A stretch of DNA of 64,000 nucleotides from Pseudomonadota bacterium (GTDB lineage: Bacteria; Pseudomonadota; Gammaproteobacteria; Pseudomonadales; Pseudomonadaceae): the NCBI GenBank assembly GCA_023431055.1, contig JAEYXX010000143.1:1-64000 (forward strand). The letters are read 5' to 3'. Of the stretch, positions 1-8,208 are shown in pieces; positions within the stretch are counted from its first letter, which is position 1; the number at the start of each line of letters is the position of its first letter. The position numbers were made by a program, and so were the translations under genes. The notes under the pieces were generated by a model, which worked only from the letters and a program-made list of their open reading frames with translations, ran no database searches and had not been told where the DNA came from.

Positions 1-737
1 TGCTGGGGCTGATCTTCCGTGGCGTGGCCTTCGAGTTTCGCTTCAAGGCCAAGGCCGCCAAGCGCCACCTGTGGGACAAGGCCTTCATTGGCGGCTCGCT
101 GACTGCGACCTTCTTTCAGGGCGTAGCGCTGGGTGCCTACATCGACGGTTTCGAGGTGGTCAATCGCAGCTTCGCCGGCGGTGCGTTCGACTGGCTGACG
201 CCGTTCTCGGTGTTCTGCGGCCTGGCGCTGATCGTTGCCTATGCGCTGTTAGGCTGTACCTGGTTGATCATGAAGACCGAAGGTCGCCTGCAACAGCAGA
301 TGCATGATCTGGCGCGGCCACTGGTGCTTGTGGTGCTGGCGGTGTCCGGCATCGTCAGCCTGTGGACACCGTTCGAGCACCCGGCGATCGCCGAGCGCTG
401 GTTCAGCCTGCCCAACCTGTTCTGGTTCATGCCGGTGCCGGTGCTGGTGCTGCTGTGCACCTGGGCGCTGCTCAAGTCGGTGGCCGAAAATGCTCATTAC
501 TCTCCTTTCCTGCTCACCCTGGTGCTGATCTTCCTCGGCTACAGCGGCCTGGGCATCAGCCTGTGGCCGAACGTGATCCCGCCGTCGATCAGCATCTGGG
601 AAGCCGCCGCACCGCCGCAGAGCCAGGGCTTCATGCTGGTCGGCGCGCTGCTGATCATCCCCTTCATCCTGATGTACACCGCGTGGAGCTACTACGTGTT
701 CCGCGGCAAGGTTACCCAGGACGATGGCTACCATTGA
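1..737 (+). CDS. cioB: Cytochrome bd-type quinol oxidase subunit II, 3' part (CioB/CydB)
   Basis: This is the C-terminal part of the second membrane subunit of a cytochrome bd-type quinol oxidase. The reading frame is open to the left edge (first full codon at position 3), so the N-terminus lies outside the window. The visible 240 or so residues hold about six hydrophobic segments and family-typical stretches such as FRGVAFEFRFK near the start and AWSYYVFRGKV near the end. CydB stabilises the haem-bearing subunit I in the inner membrane. In Pseudomonas the cyanide-insensitive version is called CioB, and the small DUF2474 gene directly downstream fits that type. Which of the two names applies cannot be decided without subunit I, which is not in the window. 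Confidence 0.9.
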   Translation, partial: LGLIFRGVAFEFRFKAKAAKRHLWDKAFIGGSLTATFFQGVALGAYIDGFEVVNRSFAGGAFDWLTPFSVFCGLALIVAYALLGCTWLIMKTEGRLQQQMHDLARPLVLVVLAVSGIVSLWTPFEHPAIAERWFSLPNLFWFMPVPVLVLLCTWALLKSVAENAHYSPFLLTLVLIFLGYSGLGISLWPNVIPPSISIWEAAAPPQSQGFMLVGALLIIPFILMYTAWSYYVFRGKVTQDDGYH

Positions 738-747
738 GGTGCGAGTC

Positions 748-897
748 ATGACCAAGGTCGAGCAAGAGAAAAAGCCGCTATGGCAGCGCCTGGGGTGGCT
801 GGTACTGATCTGGACGGCCAGCGTGCTGACCCTGGGCGCGGTGGCTTGGCTACTGCGCCAGTTCATGAGCGCGGCGGGGCTGGGAACGCCGGGTTGA
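748..897 (+). CDS. DUF2474 small membrane protein of the cyanide-insensitive oxidase operon
   Basis: A 49-residue protein starts at the ATG at 748, ten bases after the oxidase subunit stop, and ends at TGA 895-897. It has a charged N-terminus (MTKVEQEKKPLWQRLG), one hydrophobic helix at about residues 17-37 and a short tail ending GTPG. Small single-helix proteins of the DUF2474 type are commonly encoded straight after cioAB/cydAB in Pseudomonas. By analogy with CydX they are thought to be accessory subunits of the oxidase. The spacing implies co-transcription with the upstream gene. The family assignment rests on size, topology and position. A direct role in oxidase assembly is inference. 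Confidence 0.8.
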   Translation: MTKVEQEKKPLWQRLGWLVLIWTASVLTLGAVAWLLRQFMSAAGLGTPG

Positions 898-967
898 GCC
901 TGGCGGTTGATCGGGGCGCACGATTGTTTTCATACTGGCTTCCTATGCCGCATGCCGAGGAGGCCCG

Positions 968-2410
968 ATGTTCGCCCTCAGCGACACCCTGGAGCGGCGC
1001 TTTGCCGCGCTGAAAACCACCGCCGATTTCTGGTCGCTGCGCCATGTGCAGGAAAGCCGGGCGTCCTACTGGATACGCCGGGGGGTAGCGCAGGCACCTT
1101 CCTTCGTCGATGACGCCGGTGCCATGCTCACCGTACGCATTGGCGGTGTCGAAGCCTATGCGGCCACCAGCGATCTCAGTCAGGCCGGTCTGCAGGCGGC
1201 GCTGCAGCGGGCCGAGCAGATGGCGCGGGCGCTGGCCGGGCACAACCTGCTGGATCTCGGCGACCTGCCGCAGCCTGCCGAGCGGGCCGATGATGTGATG
1301 CCGGGTTACCAGCAGCCGCAAGCCAGCGCTGCGCACTGGTTCGAGCTGTTGATGGCCGAGTCGGCGCTGATTCCCCGGGATACGCGCCTGGTGGACAGCC
1401 ATGTCGGGCTGACCTTCGCCGCTCACGAGCAGATCTATCTAAACAGTGCCGGTGCGCGCCTGCGTCGTGCTCAACGTTACGTCTTCCCTCAGGTCGGCGT
1501 GACCGCCAGCGACGGGCACGACAGTCAGAGTCGCAGCTTCGGCGGCACTCATCTGGCGCGTCAGGGCGGTGCCGAGGTGCTCAATCAGCTGGGCGTGATC
1601 GGCAGCGCCAGCCGTATCGCCGACGAGGCGCTGCAGCTGCTGTTGGCGCCGAATACGCCGAGCGGCCCGCGTGACCTGCTGCTGATGCCGGACCAGATGA
1701 TCCTGCAGATTCACGAGTCCATCGGCCATCCGCTGGAGCTGGACCGCATCCTCGGTGACGAGCGCAATTTCGCTGGCACCAGCTTCATTCGTCAGGAGGA
1801 TTTCGGTCATTACCAGTACGGCTCGCCATTGCTCAACGTGACCTTCGATCCGACACTGCCCGGCGAGCTTGCCAGCTACAGCCATGACGATGACGGCAGC
1901 CCGGCGCAGCGTGAATACTTGATCAAGGGTGGCATCCTCCAGCGCCCGCTCGGTGGCGCGCTGTCGCAATGGCGCAGCGGCCTGCCCGGTGTGGCCAACA
2001 GCCGCGCCTGCAGCTGGAACCGCCCACCCATCGATCGTATGGCCAATCTCAACCTGGAGCCGGGCGACAAGGGCCTGGCCGAGCTGATCGGCGGCATCGA
2101 GCGCGGCATCCTGATGAGCAACAACCGCTCCTGGTCGATCGACGATGCGCGCAACAAATTCCAGTTCGGCTGCGAGTGGGGCCAGTTGATCGAGAACGGC
2201 GAACTCAAGGGCGTGGTTAAGAACCCCAACTACCGCGGCATCAGCGCGCAGTTCTGGCGGGGCCTCAGGGCGGTGGGCGATGCCAGCACCTTCGAGATAC
2301 TGGGCACGCCATACTGCGGCAAGGGCGAGCCGAATCAGGTGATTCGCGTCGGACATGCCTCGCCGGCCTGCGTGTTCGCCGATATCGACGTTTTCGGAGG
2401 GGCCGCCTGA
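968..2410 (+). CDS. TldD-like metallopeptidase
   Basis: A 480-residue TldD/PmbA-family protein. The zinc motif HExxxH is present as HESIGHPLE at about residue 250, and the C-terminal part carries the family stretch ILMSNNRSWSIDD. TldD supplies the metal site of the heterodimeric TldD/TldE protease. That enzyme degrades unfolded peptides and matures some modified peptides, such as microcin B17 in E. coli. The start is supported by a strong ribosome site (GAGGAGG) seven to eight bases upstream. The next gene encodes the TldE-like partner and starts at 2410, sharing one base with this stop (TGATG). Pseudomonas normally also has a canonical tldD/pmbA set elsewhere, so this may be a second, diverged pair. 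Its substrate is unknown. Confidence 0.85.
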   Translation: MFALSDTLERRFAALKTTADFWSLRHVQESRASYWIRRGVAQAPSFVDDAGAMLTVRIGGVEAYAATSDLSQAGLQAALQRAEQMARALAGHNLLDLGDLPQPAERADDVMPGYQQPQASAAHWFELLMAESALIPRDTRLVDSHVGLTFAAHEQIYLNSAGARLRRAQRYVFPQVGVTASDGHDSQSRSFGGTHLARQGGAEVLNQLGVIGSASRIADEALQLLLAPNTPSGPRDLLLMPDQMILQIHESIGHPLELDRILGDERNFAGTSFIRQEDFGHYQYGSPLLNVTFDPTLPGELASYSHDDDGSPAQREYLIKGGILQRPLGGALSQWRSGLPGVANSRACSWNRPPIDRMANLNLEPGDKGLAELIGGIERGILMSNNRSWSIDDARNKFQFGCEWGQLIENGELKGVVKNPNYRGISAQFWRGLRAVGDASTFEILGTPYCGKGEPNQVIRVGHASPACVFADIDVFGGAA

Positions 2411-3729
2411 TGGACGCACGTCAGCATTTCTGCGAGTTGCTCGCTCATCTGCAGGCGCAGGTCGCCGGCGAGGAGGGCTTCACCCTGGCCTACAGCGCCG
2501 AGCAGTCCGGCTTCGTCCGCTTCAACCACGGGCGGGTGCGCCAGGCCGGGCAGGTGCAGCAGTCGTACGTGACCCTGGCGCTGTACCAGGGCCAGCGCCA
2601 CGCCGAGAGCCGGCTGGCGCTCAGTGGTGGACTCGACGAGGACCTGCCGCGCCTGCAGCAGGCCCTGCAACAGCTGCGCGCCGTGCTGCCGACGTTGAGC
2701 GACGACCCCTATCTGCGTCTGAACTGCGAAGCCTGGCGCAGCGAGCTGGCGGTCGAGGCCGCGCTGCCCGACAGCGCGGCCATGGCGCAGCAGGTCGTCA
2801 GCGCCGCCAGCGGTCTGGACCTGGTCGGCTTTCTTGCCGTCGGGCCGCAGTACCAGGGCTTCGCCAGTTCCTGGGGCGCGTTCGGCTGGTACGCCGCGAG
2901 CAGTTTCAACCTCGAATTCAGTCTGTTCCATGACAACGGCCAGGCGGTGAAAAGCGCCTATGCCGGCGAGCAGTGGGACGTCCAGGCGTTCGCCCGTAAG
3001 CTCGAGGACGCGCGGCAGCAGCTGGCCTATCTCGGCCGCCCGGCCAAGGCGTTGCAGCCCGGCGCTTACCGCGCCTACCTGGCGCCGGCTGCGCTGGAGG
3101 AGCTGATCAGCCTGTGCTGCTGGGGTTTCGGCGCGCAGGCGCTGGCCTCGGGGGGCAGCCCCCTGCAGCGTCTGTTCAGCGGCAAGGCCGAGCTCAGCTC
3201 ACAGGTGACCCTGGAAGAGCGTATTGAAGGCGGCCTGGCGCCGGCCTTCACTGCCGAGGGGCCGCGCCAGGCGCTGCGCCTGGTCAGCCAGGGCCGGCCC
3301 GGCGAGCGCCTGGTCAGTTCGCGCAGCGCCGCCGAGTACGGCCTGATCGCCAATGGCGCCTGCAGCGGCGAGTACCCGCTGTCCCTGCGCATGCACGGTG
3401 GCGAGCTGGATGAGCAGGACGTTCTGCAGCGGCTGGGCAGCGGTCTGTATATTGGCAATCTGTGGTACGGCAACTTCTCCGATCTGCCGGCCGCCCGCCT
3501 GACCGGCATGACCCGCTTCGCCACCTTCTGGGTCGAGGATGGGCAGATCCAGGCGCCGGTCAACACCATGCGCTTTGACGACTCGCTGTTCGATGTGCTC
3601 GGCGCGCAGCTCGAAGCCCTGACCCGCGAGCCCGAACTGCTGCTGCCCGGCGGCACCTACGGCGCCCGGCAGACCGGCTCGATGGCGCTGCCGGGGGCAT
3701 TGCTGTCGCGCTTTACCCTGACGTTATAG
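2410..3729 (+). CDS. TldE/PmbA-like partner protein
   Basis: A 439-residue protein of the TldE/PmbA type, translationally coupled to the TldD-like gene (the stop and start share an A). It lacks the HExxxH zinc motif, as expected for the TldE half. The TldE half shapes the protease chamber rather than binding the metal. The C-terminal half has the family pattern, with GLYIGNLWYGNFSD and GMTRFATFWVEDG at about residues 340-380. The two proteins very probably form one heterodimeric protease. No terminator separates it from the oppositely oriented rlmG, whose stop lies only a few bases away, so the two genes converge. The substrate cannot be deduced. No obvious short precursor peptide gene was seen beside the pair. 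Confidence 0.82.
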   Translation: MDARQHFCELLAHLQAQVAGEEGFTLAYSAEQSGFVRFNHGRVRQAGQVQQSYVTLALYQGQRHAESRLALSGGLDEDLPRLQQALQQLRAVLPTLSDDPYLRLNCEAWRSELAVEAALPDSAAMAQQVVSAASGLDLVGFLAVGPQYQGFASSWGAFGWYAASSFNLEFSLFHDNGQAVKSAYAGEQWDVQAFARKLEDARQQLAYLGRPAKALQPGAYRAYLAPAALEELISLCCWGFGAQALASGGSPLQRLFSGKAELSSQVTLEERIEGGLAPAFTAEGPRQALRLVSQGRPGERLVSSRSAAEYGLIANGACSGEYPLSLRMHGGELDEQDVLQRLGSGLYIGNLWYGNFSDLPAARLTGMTRFATFWVEDGQIQAPVNTMRFDDSLFDVLGAQLEALTREPELLLPGGTYGARQTGSMALPGALLSRFTLTL

Positions 3730-3734
3730 GCGGC

Positions 3735-4859
3735 CTACTTGCTCGCCTTGAGCACCACGAACTTGGGGTTGGCCGCCACCTGCTCGACACCGCGGAACAG
3801 GCGCGCCAGCTTGGCGTGATAGCCCAGGTGGCGGTTGCCGACTATCCACAGTTCGCCGCCGGTCACCAGCGCCGCGCGGGCTTGCTGGAACATGCGCCAA
3901 GCGAGGAAGTCACCGACCACCTGCTGCTGGTGAAACGGCGGATTGCACAGCACCAGGTCCAGCGAGCCGGCCGGTTGCTCGGCCAGACCGTCGCCGGCGC
4001 GGATGGTCGCCGGCCGCTCGCCCAGCGCCGCTGCCCAGTTTTCCCGCGCTGATTGCACGGCCATATACGACTCGTCCACCAGGGTCAGCTGCGCCTGGGG
4101 GCTGCCCAGCGCGTAGGCGATGCCGAGCACGCCGTTGCCGCAACCCAGGTCGGCGACGCGGCGCGCGTCGAGGTGTCGCGGCAGGTGTGGCAGGAAGGCG
4201 CGGGTGCCGATGTCCAGACCGTCGCGGCAGAACACGTTGGCGTGGTTGACCAGCTCCAGCGCCGGCTTGTCCAGCCGGTAGCGCGTGGGGTAGGGCGAGC
4301 GCGGCGCGGCTTTCGCCTCCGGTGTGGCCAGCAGCAGCCGGGCCTTCTTCACCGCCAGCGAGGCCTGCACCGGGCCGATGTATTTTTCCAGCAGGTCGCC
4401 GGCGGCGCGCGGCAGGTGCTTGACCATTGCAGCCGCCACCACCCGCGCTCCCGGCGCCAACTGGCCGTGCAGACGGATCAGCTGCTCTTCCAGCAGGGCC
4501 AGGGTCTTGGGCACGCGGATCAGCACCCAGTCGAACGGCCCCTGCGGCGTCTCGCTGCTCGGCAGAAAGCGCACCGCGTCGCGATCCAGGCCATTGCCGG
4601 CGAGATTGTTCTCCAGGGCGATGAAGCCCAGGTGCGAATCGCCGCTGCTGGTCACCCGGCAGCGCCCGGCCAGCGAACAGGCGAGGGCGCCGAAACTGTC
4701 GTTGAGCAGCAGCAGCGAATCTTCCGCACGCAGGCCTTGCTCGTGCAAATGATTGAGCAGGTACTCGTCCGCGGCGTCGAAGGCCTGTAGGGGCTCGTTC
4801 GGCTGGTGCGGCTGGCGCAGCAGCTCGAGGCTGGCAAAGGGCGTGGTGAAAATAGGCAT
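3735..4859 (-). CDS. rlmG: 23S rRNA (guanine-N2)-methyltransferase RlmG-like
   Basis: A class I SAM-dependent methyltransferase of 374 residues with the two-domain layout of RlmG/RsmC. A degenerate N-terminal methyltransferase-like domain is followed by a catalytic C-terminal domain. The SAM motif DLGCGNGVLG lies at about residue 233, and the amino-methyltransferase motif NPPF (in LVLCNPPFHQQQ) lies near residue 306. RlmG methylates G1835 of 23S rRNA and RsmC methylates G1207 of 16S rRNA. The length and N-terminus (MPIFTTPFASLELLR) favour RlmG. I chose the ATG at 4859 over an upstream in-frame codon at 4889 because it gives the family-typical start. The gene is divergent from fpr, with a shared 69-bp upstream region. 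Confidence 0.85.
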   Translation of the reverse strand: MPIFTTPFASLELLRQPHQPNEPLQAFDAADEYLLNHLHEQGLRAEDSLLLLNDSFGALACSLAGRCRVTSSGDSHLGFIALENNLAGNGLDRDAVRFLPSSETPQGPFDWVLIRVPKTLALLEEQLIRLHGQLAPGARVVAAAMVKHLPRAAGDLLEKYIGPVQASLAVKKARLLLATPEAKAAPRSPYPTRYRLDKPALELVNHANVFCRDGLDIGTRAFLPHLPRHLDARRVADLGCGNGVLGIAYALGSPQAQLTLVDESYMAVQSARENWAAALGERPATIRAGDGLAEQPAGSLDLVLCNPPFHQQQVVGDFLAWRMFQQARAALVTGGELWIVGNRHLGYHAKLARLFRGVEQVAANPKFVVLKASK

Positions 4860-4928
4860 GGAAACCATCGGTGTTTGCCGGTCGCGCAATGGGCGACACT
4901 GACAGCAGATTCGGACAAGGGGACGATT

Positions 4929-5705
4929 ATGACTGCCAGCGAGGACAACTTCACCCGTCAGACGCTGACCGCTATCCAGGTCTGGTCACCCAGCCTGTTC
5001 AGCCTGCGCTGTACGCGCGATCCCGGCTTTCGCTTTCGCGCCGGCCAGTTCGCCCGACTCGGCGTGCGCAAGGCGGACGGCTCGGTGGTCTGGCGCGCCT
5101 ATTCGATGGTCTCGGCGCCGCACGACGAGTTTCTCGAGTTCTTCTCCATCGTGGTGCCGGGCGGTGAGTTCACCAGCGAGCTGAGCCGTTTGCAGGTGGG
5201 CGACGAACTGCTGGTGGACAAGACCGCCCTTGGCTACCTCACCCTCGACCGCTTCATCGATGGCCGCGACCTGTGGCTGCTGGGCAGCGGCACCGGTATC
5301 GCGCCGTTCCTCTCGATCCTGCAGGATTTCGAGGTATGGCAGCGCTTCGAGCGCATCAATCTGGTCTACAGCGCGCGCAGCCGCGCAGAGCTGGCCTACC
5401 AGGCGATGATCGAGGGCTTGAGCGAGATGGAGCACCTGGCCGAGTTCGCCCACAAACTCACCTACCTGCCGGTGGTGACCCGCGAGCAGGTGCCGGGCTG
5501 CCTGGGCGCACGTATCACCGAACTGCTCGACAGCGGCGAGCTGGAGCGCGCCGCCGGCCTGCCGCTGACGCCCGAGCATTCACGGGTGATGATCTGCGGT
5601 AACCCGCAGATGATCGACGACCTGCGCCAGCGCCTGAAGGTGCGCGGCCTGAATCTCAGCCTGAGCAGACGGCCAGGGCAGGTGGCGGTGGAGAACTACT
5701 GGTGA
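4929..5705 (+). CDS. fpr: Ferredoxin/flavodoxin-NADP+ reductase
   Basis: A 258-residue FAD-dependent ferredoxin-NADP+ reductase. It moves electrons between NADPH and ferredoxin or flavodoxin in the cytoplasm and is a known oxidative-stress gene in pseudomonads. The FAD-binding motif RAYSMVS is at about residues 56-62. The GGEFTSELSRL stretch follows, and the NADP-binding glycine motif LLGSGTGIAPF sits at about residue 117. The protein ends in VENYW, with the C-terminal aromatic residue typical of bacterial Fpr. The ATG at 4929 follows the purine-rich AAGGGGACG. The regulator FinR, often divergent from fpr in other pseudomonads, is not here. rlmG occupies that place instead. Confidence 0.93.
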   Translation: MTASEDNFTRQTLTAIQVWSPSLFSLRCTRDPGFRFRAGQFARLGVRKADGSVVWRAYSMVSAPHDEFLEFFSIVVPGGEFTSELSRLQVGDELLVDKTALGYLTLDRFIDGRDLWLLGSGTGIAPFLSILQDFEVWQRFERINLVYSARSRAELAYQAMIEGLSEMEHLAEFAHKLTYLPVVTREQVPGCLGARITELLDSGELERAAGLPLTPEHSRVMICGNPQMIDDLRQRLKVRGLNLSLSRRPGQVAVENYW

Positions 5706-6731
5706 TCAGTCTTCGCGGATGGCCTTGATCCGATGCTCCCAGCGTCGCTTGGCGAAGCGGCGCATGTTGGGGATATCGTCGGTCTCGTCGAGGATCGGCT
5801 TGCCGATGATGGTTTCCATGATGTCTTCCAGGGTCACCAGGCCGCGCCAACTGCCGAATTCGTCGTACACCAGGCACATGTGCTGACGTTCCTGCATCAG
5901 CAGGGTCATCAGGTTCTCCACGTTCATGCTTTCCGGCACGACCTTGAGTGGCTTCATGATCTGGGTGATCGGCTCGTCATCGTACTCGGCGGCCAGGGCG
6001 TCGTAGCGGAATACCACGCCCAGCGGCGATTCATCCTCGCCAATGACCGGGTAGCGGGAAAACTGGCTCTCGCGGGCGCGGGCCTTGAACGTGGCGATGG
6101 ACTCATCCGGCGCGGCGGATTCGCAGACGATGCGCGGCGTCATGATGTCGCGCAGGCGAATCTCGTGCAGGTCGAGGATGTTGCTGATCACCCGATGCTC
6201 GTCTTCGTCGAGCTTGCCCACTTCGCGGCCGAGCAGGGTCAGTGCCTTGATTTCCTGGCGAATGTCATGCTCCGGCTCCTTGCCGCCGAACAGGCGCATG
6301 ATCAGGTCTGAAAGCACGATGAACGGCTTGAGCAGCAGGATCATTGCCCGCAGCAGGCTCGGCAGGAAGGGAGCCAGGGCGCGCCAGTAACGGGCGCCGA
6401 TGGTCTTCGGCAGAATCTCCGAGAGCACCAGAATCAGCAGGGTCATGACCGCCGAGGCGATACCCAGGTAACCGTCACCGAAGACGATTGCCACCTGCGC
6501 ACCGACACCAGTCGCACCAACGGTATGCGCCACGGTATTGAGGGTCAGGATGGCCGCCAGCGGCTGGTCGATCTTGTCTTTGAGCTCTTTCAGCCTTTCG
6601 TACAGCTGAGGCTTTTCGACCTTCTGCTGAGCGATGTAACTGGGCGTTAGGGAGAGCAGGGCGGCTTCGAGGATGGAACAGATGAACGAAACCAGAATGG
6701 AAAGGACAGCGAACGCTATCAGGAGTGTCAT
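5706..6731 (-). CDS. CNNM transmembrane / CBS-pair protein (hemolysin-like, CorC/YfjD group)
   Basis: About 341 residues. The N-terminal part (roughly 1-165) is a DUF21/CNNM membrane domain with four hydrophobic segments and the motif LSEILPKTIGARY. It is followed by two CBS domains (about 190-310), seen as IMTPRIVCESA, SRYPVIGEDE and GLVTLEDIMETIIG. Such proteins are annotated as hemolysin-like but are better viewed as divalent-cation (Mg2+/Co2+) efflux or homeostasis proteins. No CorC_HlyC C-terminal domain follows the CBS pair, so it is the short version. An in-frame TTG at 6752 would extend it by seven residues, and neither start has a clear ribosome site. It converges with fpr, with the stops about one base apart. 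Confidence 0.85.
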   Translation of the reverse strand: MTLLIAFAVLSILVSFICSILEAALLSLTPSYIAQQKVEKPQLYERLKELKDKIDQPLAAILTLNTVAHTVGATGVGAQVAIVFGDGYLGIASAVMTLLILVLSEILPKTIGARYWRALAPFLPSLLRAMILLLKPFIVLSDLIMRLFGGKEPEHDIRQEIKALTLLGREVGKLDEDEHRVISNILDLHEIRLRDIMTPRIVCESAAPDESIATFKARARESQFSRYPVIGEDESPLGVVFRYDALAAEYDDEPITQIMKPLKVVPESMNVENLMTLLMQERQHMCLVYDEFGSWRGLVTLEDIMETIIGKPILDETDDIPNMRRFAKRRWEHRIKAIRED

Positions 6732-6926
6732 GTAGGGGGGGAGGGTGACCAAGGGCCCACCAATTTAACGGAAAGACAGAGAAAGATGCAGGAAAGCTGC
6801 AACATTTCATTTCCTGGCGCTTGTTTGGAGGCTCGATCTGAGGTCGCTTCACTGGCAGCTATTCGCTGCCTGCACTTGGTTCAGCTTCAACTAGGCTAAC
6901 TAGGGCCACTTCTGGGAGGGTTCTCC

Positions 6927-7169
6927 ATGCCGCTTGAACATCACCCGCTCAACCGAGAATTCCCGCAGCACCATGATGCGCTGCGCAAGCTGATGCAAAG
7001 TGATGCCCGTTTCGCCAGATTGGCGGCGGAATACGATGCGCTGGACAAGCGCATCTACGAGATCGAAGACGGTCGCTCGGCGTCCGATGACCTGACCTTG
7101 CAAGGTTTGAAGTTGCAGCGTGTGGGGCTCAAGGACGAGATAGCCGACTTGCTGCAGGGCGCTACCTGA
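6927..7169 (+). CDS. YdcH/DUF465 family small protein, copy 1
   Basis: An 80-residue, highly charged protein with heptad-like helices and the YdcH/DUF465 pattern: HHPLNREFP near the N-terminus, FARLAAEYDALDKRIYEIE at about 32-50, then LQRVGLKDEIADLL. These proteins are predicted to fold as a helical hairpin. Their function is unknown. A good ribosome site (GGGAGGG) precedes the ATG. A second, clearly paralogous gene follows at 7249, so this is a tandem duplication. Nothing in the sequence shows a partner or a binding site. Confidence 0.85.
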   Translation: MPLEHHPLNREFPQHHDALRKLMQSDARFARLAAEYDALDKRIYEIEDGRSASDDLTLQGLKLQRVGLKDEIADLLQGAT

Positions 7170-7176
7170 GTCGGTT

Positions 7177-7190
7177 TTGATCGGGGTCAA
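7177..7190. promoter_or_regulatory. ANR/FNR-like box upstream of YdcH copy 2
   Basis: TTGAT-CGGG-GTCAA matches the ANR/FNR consensus TTGAT-N4-ATCAA with one mismatch. A TAGCCT hexamer starts at 7213, about 22 bases after the box, which is the spacing expected when FNR-type proteins activate at -41.5. The start codon is at 7249. This predicts oxygen-limited induction of the second YdcH gene, but binding is not shown. Confidence 0.5.
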
Positions 7191-7248
7191 GGGAGAGGTG
7201 CTGGAGACCGGCTAGCCTGCGAGCAACACTCAAATCAGGAGCTGTGCC

Positions 7249-7527
7249 ATGCACGTCGATCACCATCCGCTTGTCCATGATTTCCCGGAAGACCGCGCAG
7301 CTCTGCAACGCCTGCGTCAGGAAGATGCGCTGTTTGCCCGCCAGGCTGAAGAATACGAAGCATTGGACAAGCGCATCTGTCGCATCGAGGACGGTATCGA
7401 GCTTCTCGACGATGTCTCGCTGCAGGCGCTCAAGCTCAACCGCGTCGCCCTCAAGGACGAGCTGGCGCGGCAGCTCAAGCGCGCCAATGGCCAGTGCTGC
7501 GGTTGCGGCAACGGTTGCCGAGGCTGA
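7249..7527 (+). CDS. YdcH/DUF465 family small protein, copy 2, with Cys-rich tail
   Basis: A 92-residue paralogue of the preceding protein. It shares the pattern HHPLVHDFP, FARQAEEYEALDKRI and LNRVALKDELARQL. It differs by a C-terminal extension, NGQCCGCGNGCRG, with four cysteines in a CCxCxxxC arrangement. The first copy lacks this extension. Such a cluster could bind a metal or an iron-sulfur centre or react with thiols, but no known motif is matched. The ATG follows CAGGAG. An ANR/FNR-like box lies 60 to 70 bases upstream, which would fit an anaerobic or redox role. The core function of the family is unknown. Confidence 0.85.
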   Translation: MHVDHHPLVHDFPEDRAALQRLRQEDALFARQAEEYEALDKRICRIEDGIELLDDVSLQALKLNRVALKDELARQLKRANGQCCGCGNGCRG

Positions 7528-7539
7528 CGGAAACCTTCC

Positions 7540-7602
7540 GTAGGAGCGGCTTCAGCCGCGAATCTCGCCGCGCAGCTGTTCGTGGCTGAAGCCACTCCTA
7601 CG
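7540..7602. repeat. REP-like inverted repeat (GTAGGAGCGGCTTCAGCCGCG type)
   Basis: The arms GTAGGAGCGGCTTCAGCC and its near reverse complement GGCTGAAGCCACTCCTAC enclose a short spacer. The repeat lies between the convergent YdcH copy 2 and GNAT genes. It belongs to the Pseudomonas REP type seen again at 16940. Confidence 0.85.
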
Positions 7603-7622
7603 CCATTGCGGGGCGACCCGCT

Positions 7623-8117
7623 TCAATGCACGGGCGGGTTGATCAGGTAGGTAAGCAGCCCGTCCGCCTCTTCTTCCGTCCACACCGCTCGCGCCGGTCT
7701 GGGCCATTCGCTCAACAGCTGCTGCCAGAAGGCACACGCCAGCTCATCCTGGCGGTAGTAACGCAGTAACCACGGGCTGCCATCGCCCATTATCTGTTGC
7801 ACCAGCGCACGGCCGATACCGTGGCGGCGATACTTCTTCAGTAGGAACAGATCGGCGAACTCCGGCACATCGATACCCGGCACTTCGCTGCGCTCGATCA
7901 GCAGAAAGCCGGCGATGAATCCATCGGAGAGAATCAGCTGCGCGCTCCAGCCCGGCTCCTGCCAGTAGCGCTGCAGGTGCGGCTGGTGAATGTAGAAGCG
8001 GCCGTCCGTCTCCACGTCTTCCTGCTCCCAGTCCGAGCTTTCGTAGGCATAGAACTGGTAGAGGTTGGCCAGCAACGGCAGTTGCTCGGGGCTGGTTGGC
8101 AGCAGTTGGATCTGCAT
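7623..8117 (-). CDS. GNAT-family N-acetyltransferase
   Basis: A 164-residue GNAT protein. The acetyl-CoA pyrophosphate-binding motif is seen as KKYRRHGIGRALVQQIM at about residues 95-111, preceded by the beta-strand VPEFADLFLL. GNAT enzymes transfer an acetyl group from acetyl-CoA to amines on small molecules, peptides or proteins. The substrate cannot be predicted from the sequence. The gene is divergent from radA, with about 90 bases between the starts, and converges on the REP element at 7540. Confidence 0.8.
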   Translation of the reverse strand: MQIQLLPTSPEQLPLLANLYQFYAYESSDWEQEDVETDGRFYIHQPHLQRYWQEPGWSAQLILSDGFIAGFLLIERSEVPGIDVPEFADLFLLKKYRRHGIGRALVQQIMGDGSPWLLRYYRQDELACAFWQQLLSEWPRPARAVWTEEEADGLLTYLINPPVH

Positions 8118-8208
8118 GGAAACGTTCCGGTCGAATGGGCGTGGTCTGTAAATTTATCCAGTTGTTCGGTATCGTTCCAGCCTTCGTTCAGCGGCAGGAT
8201 CGATCGCA

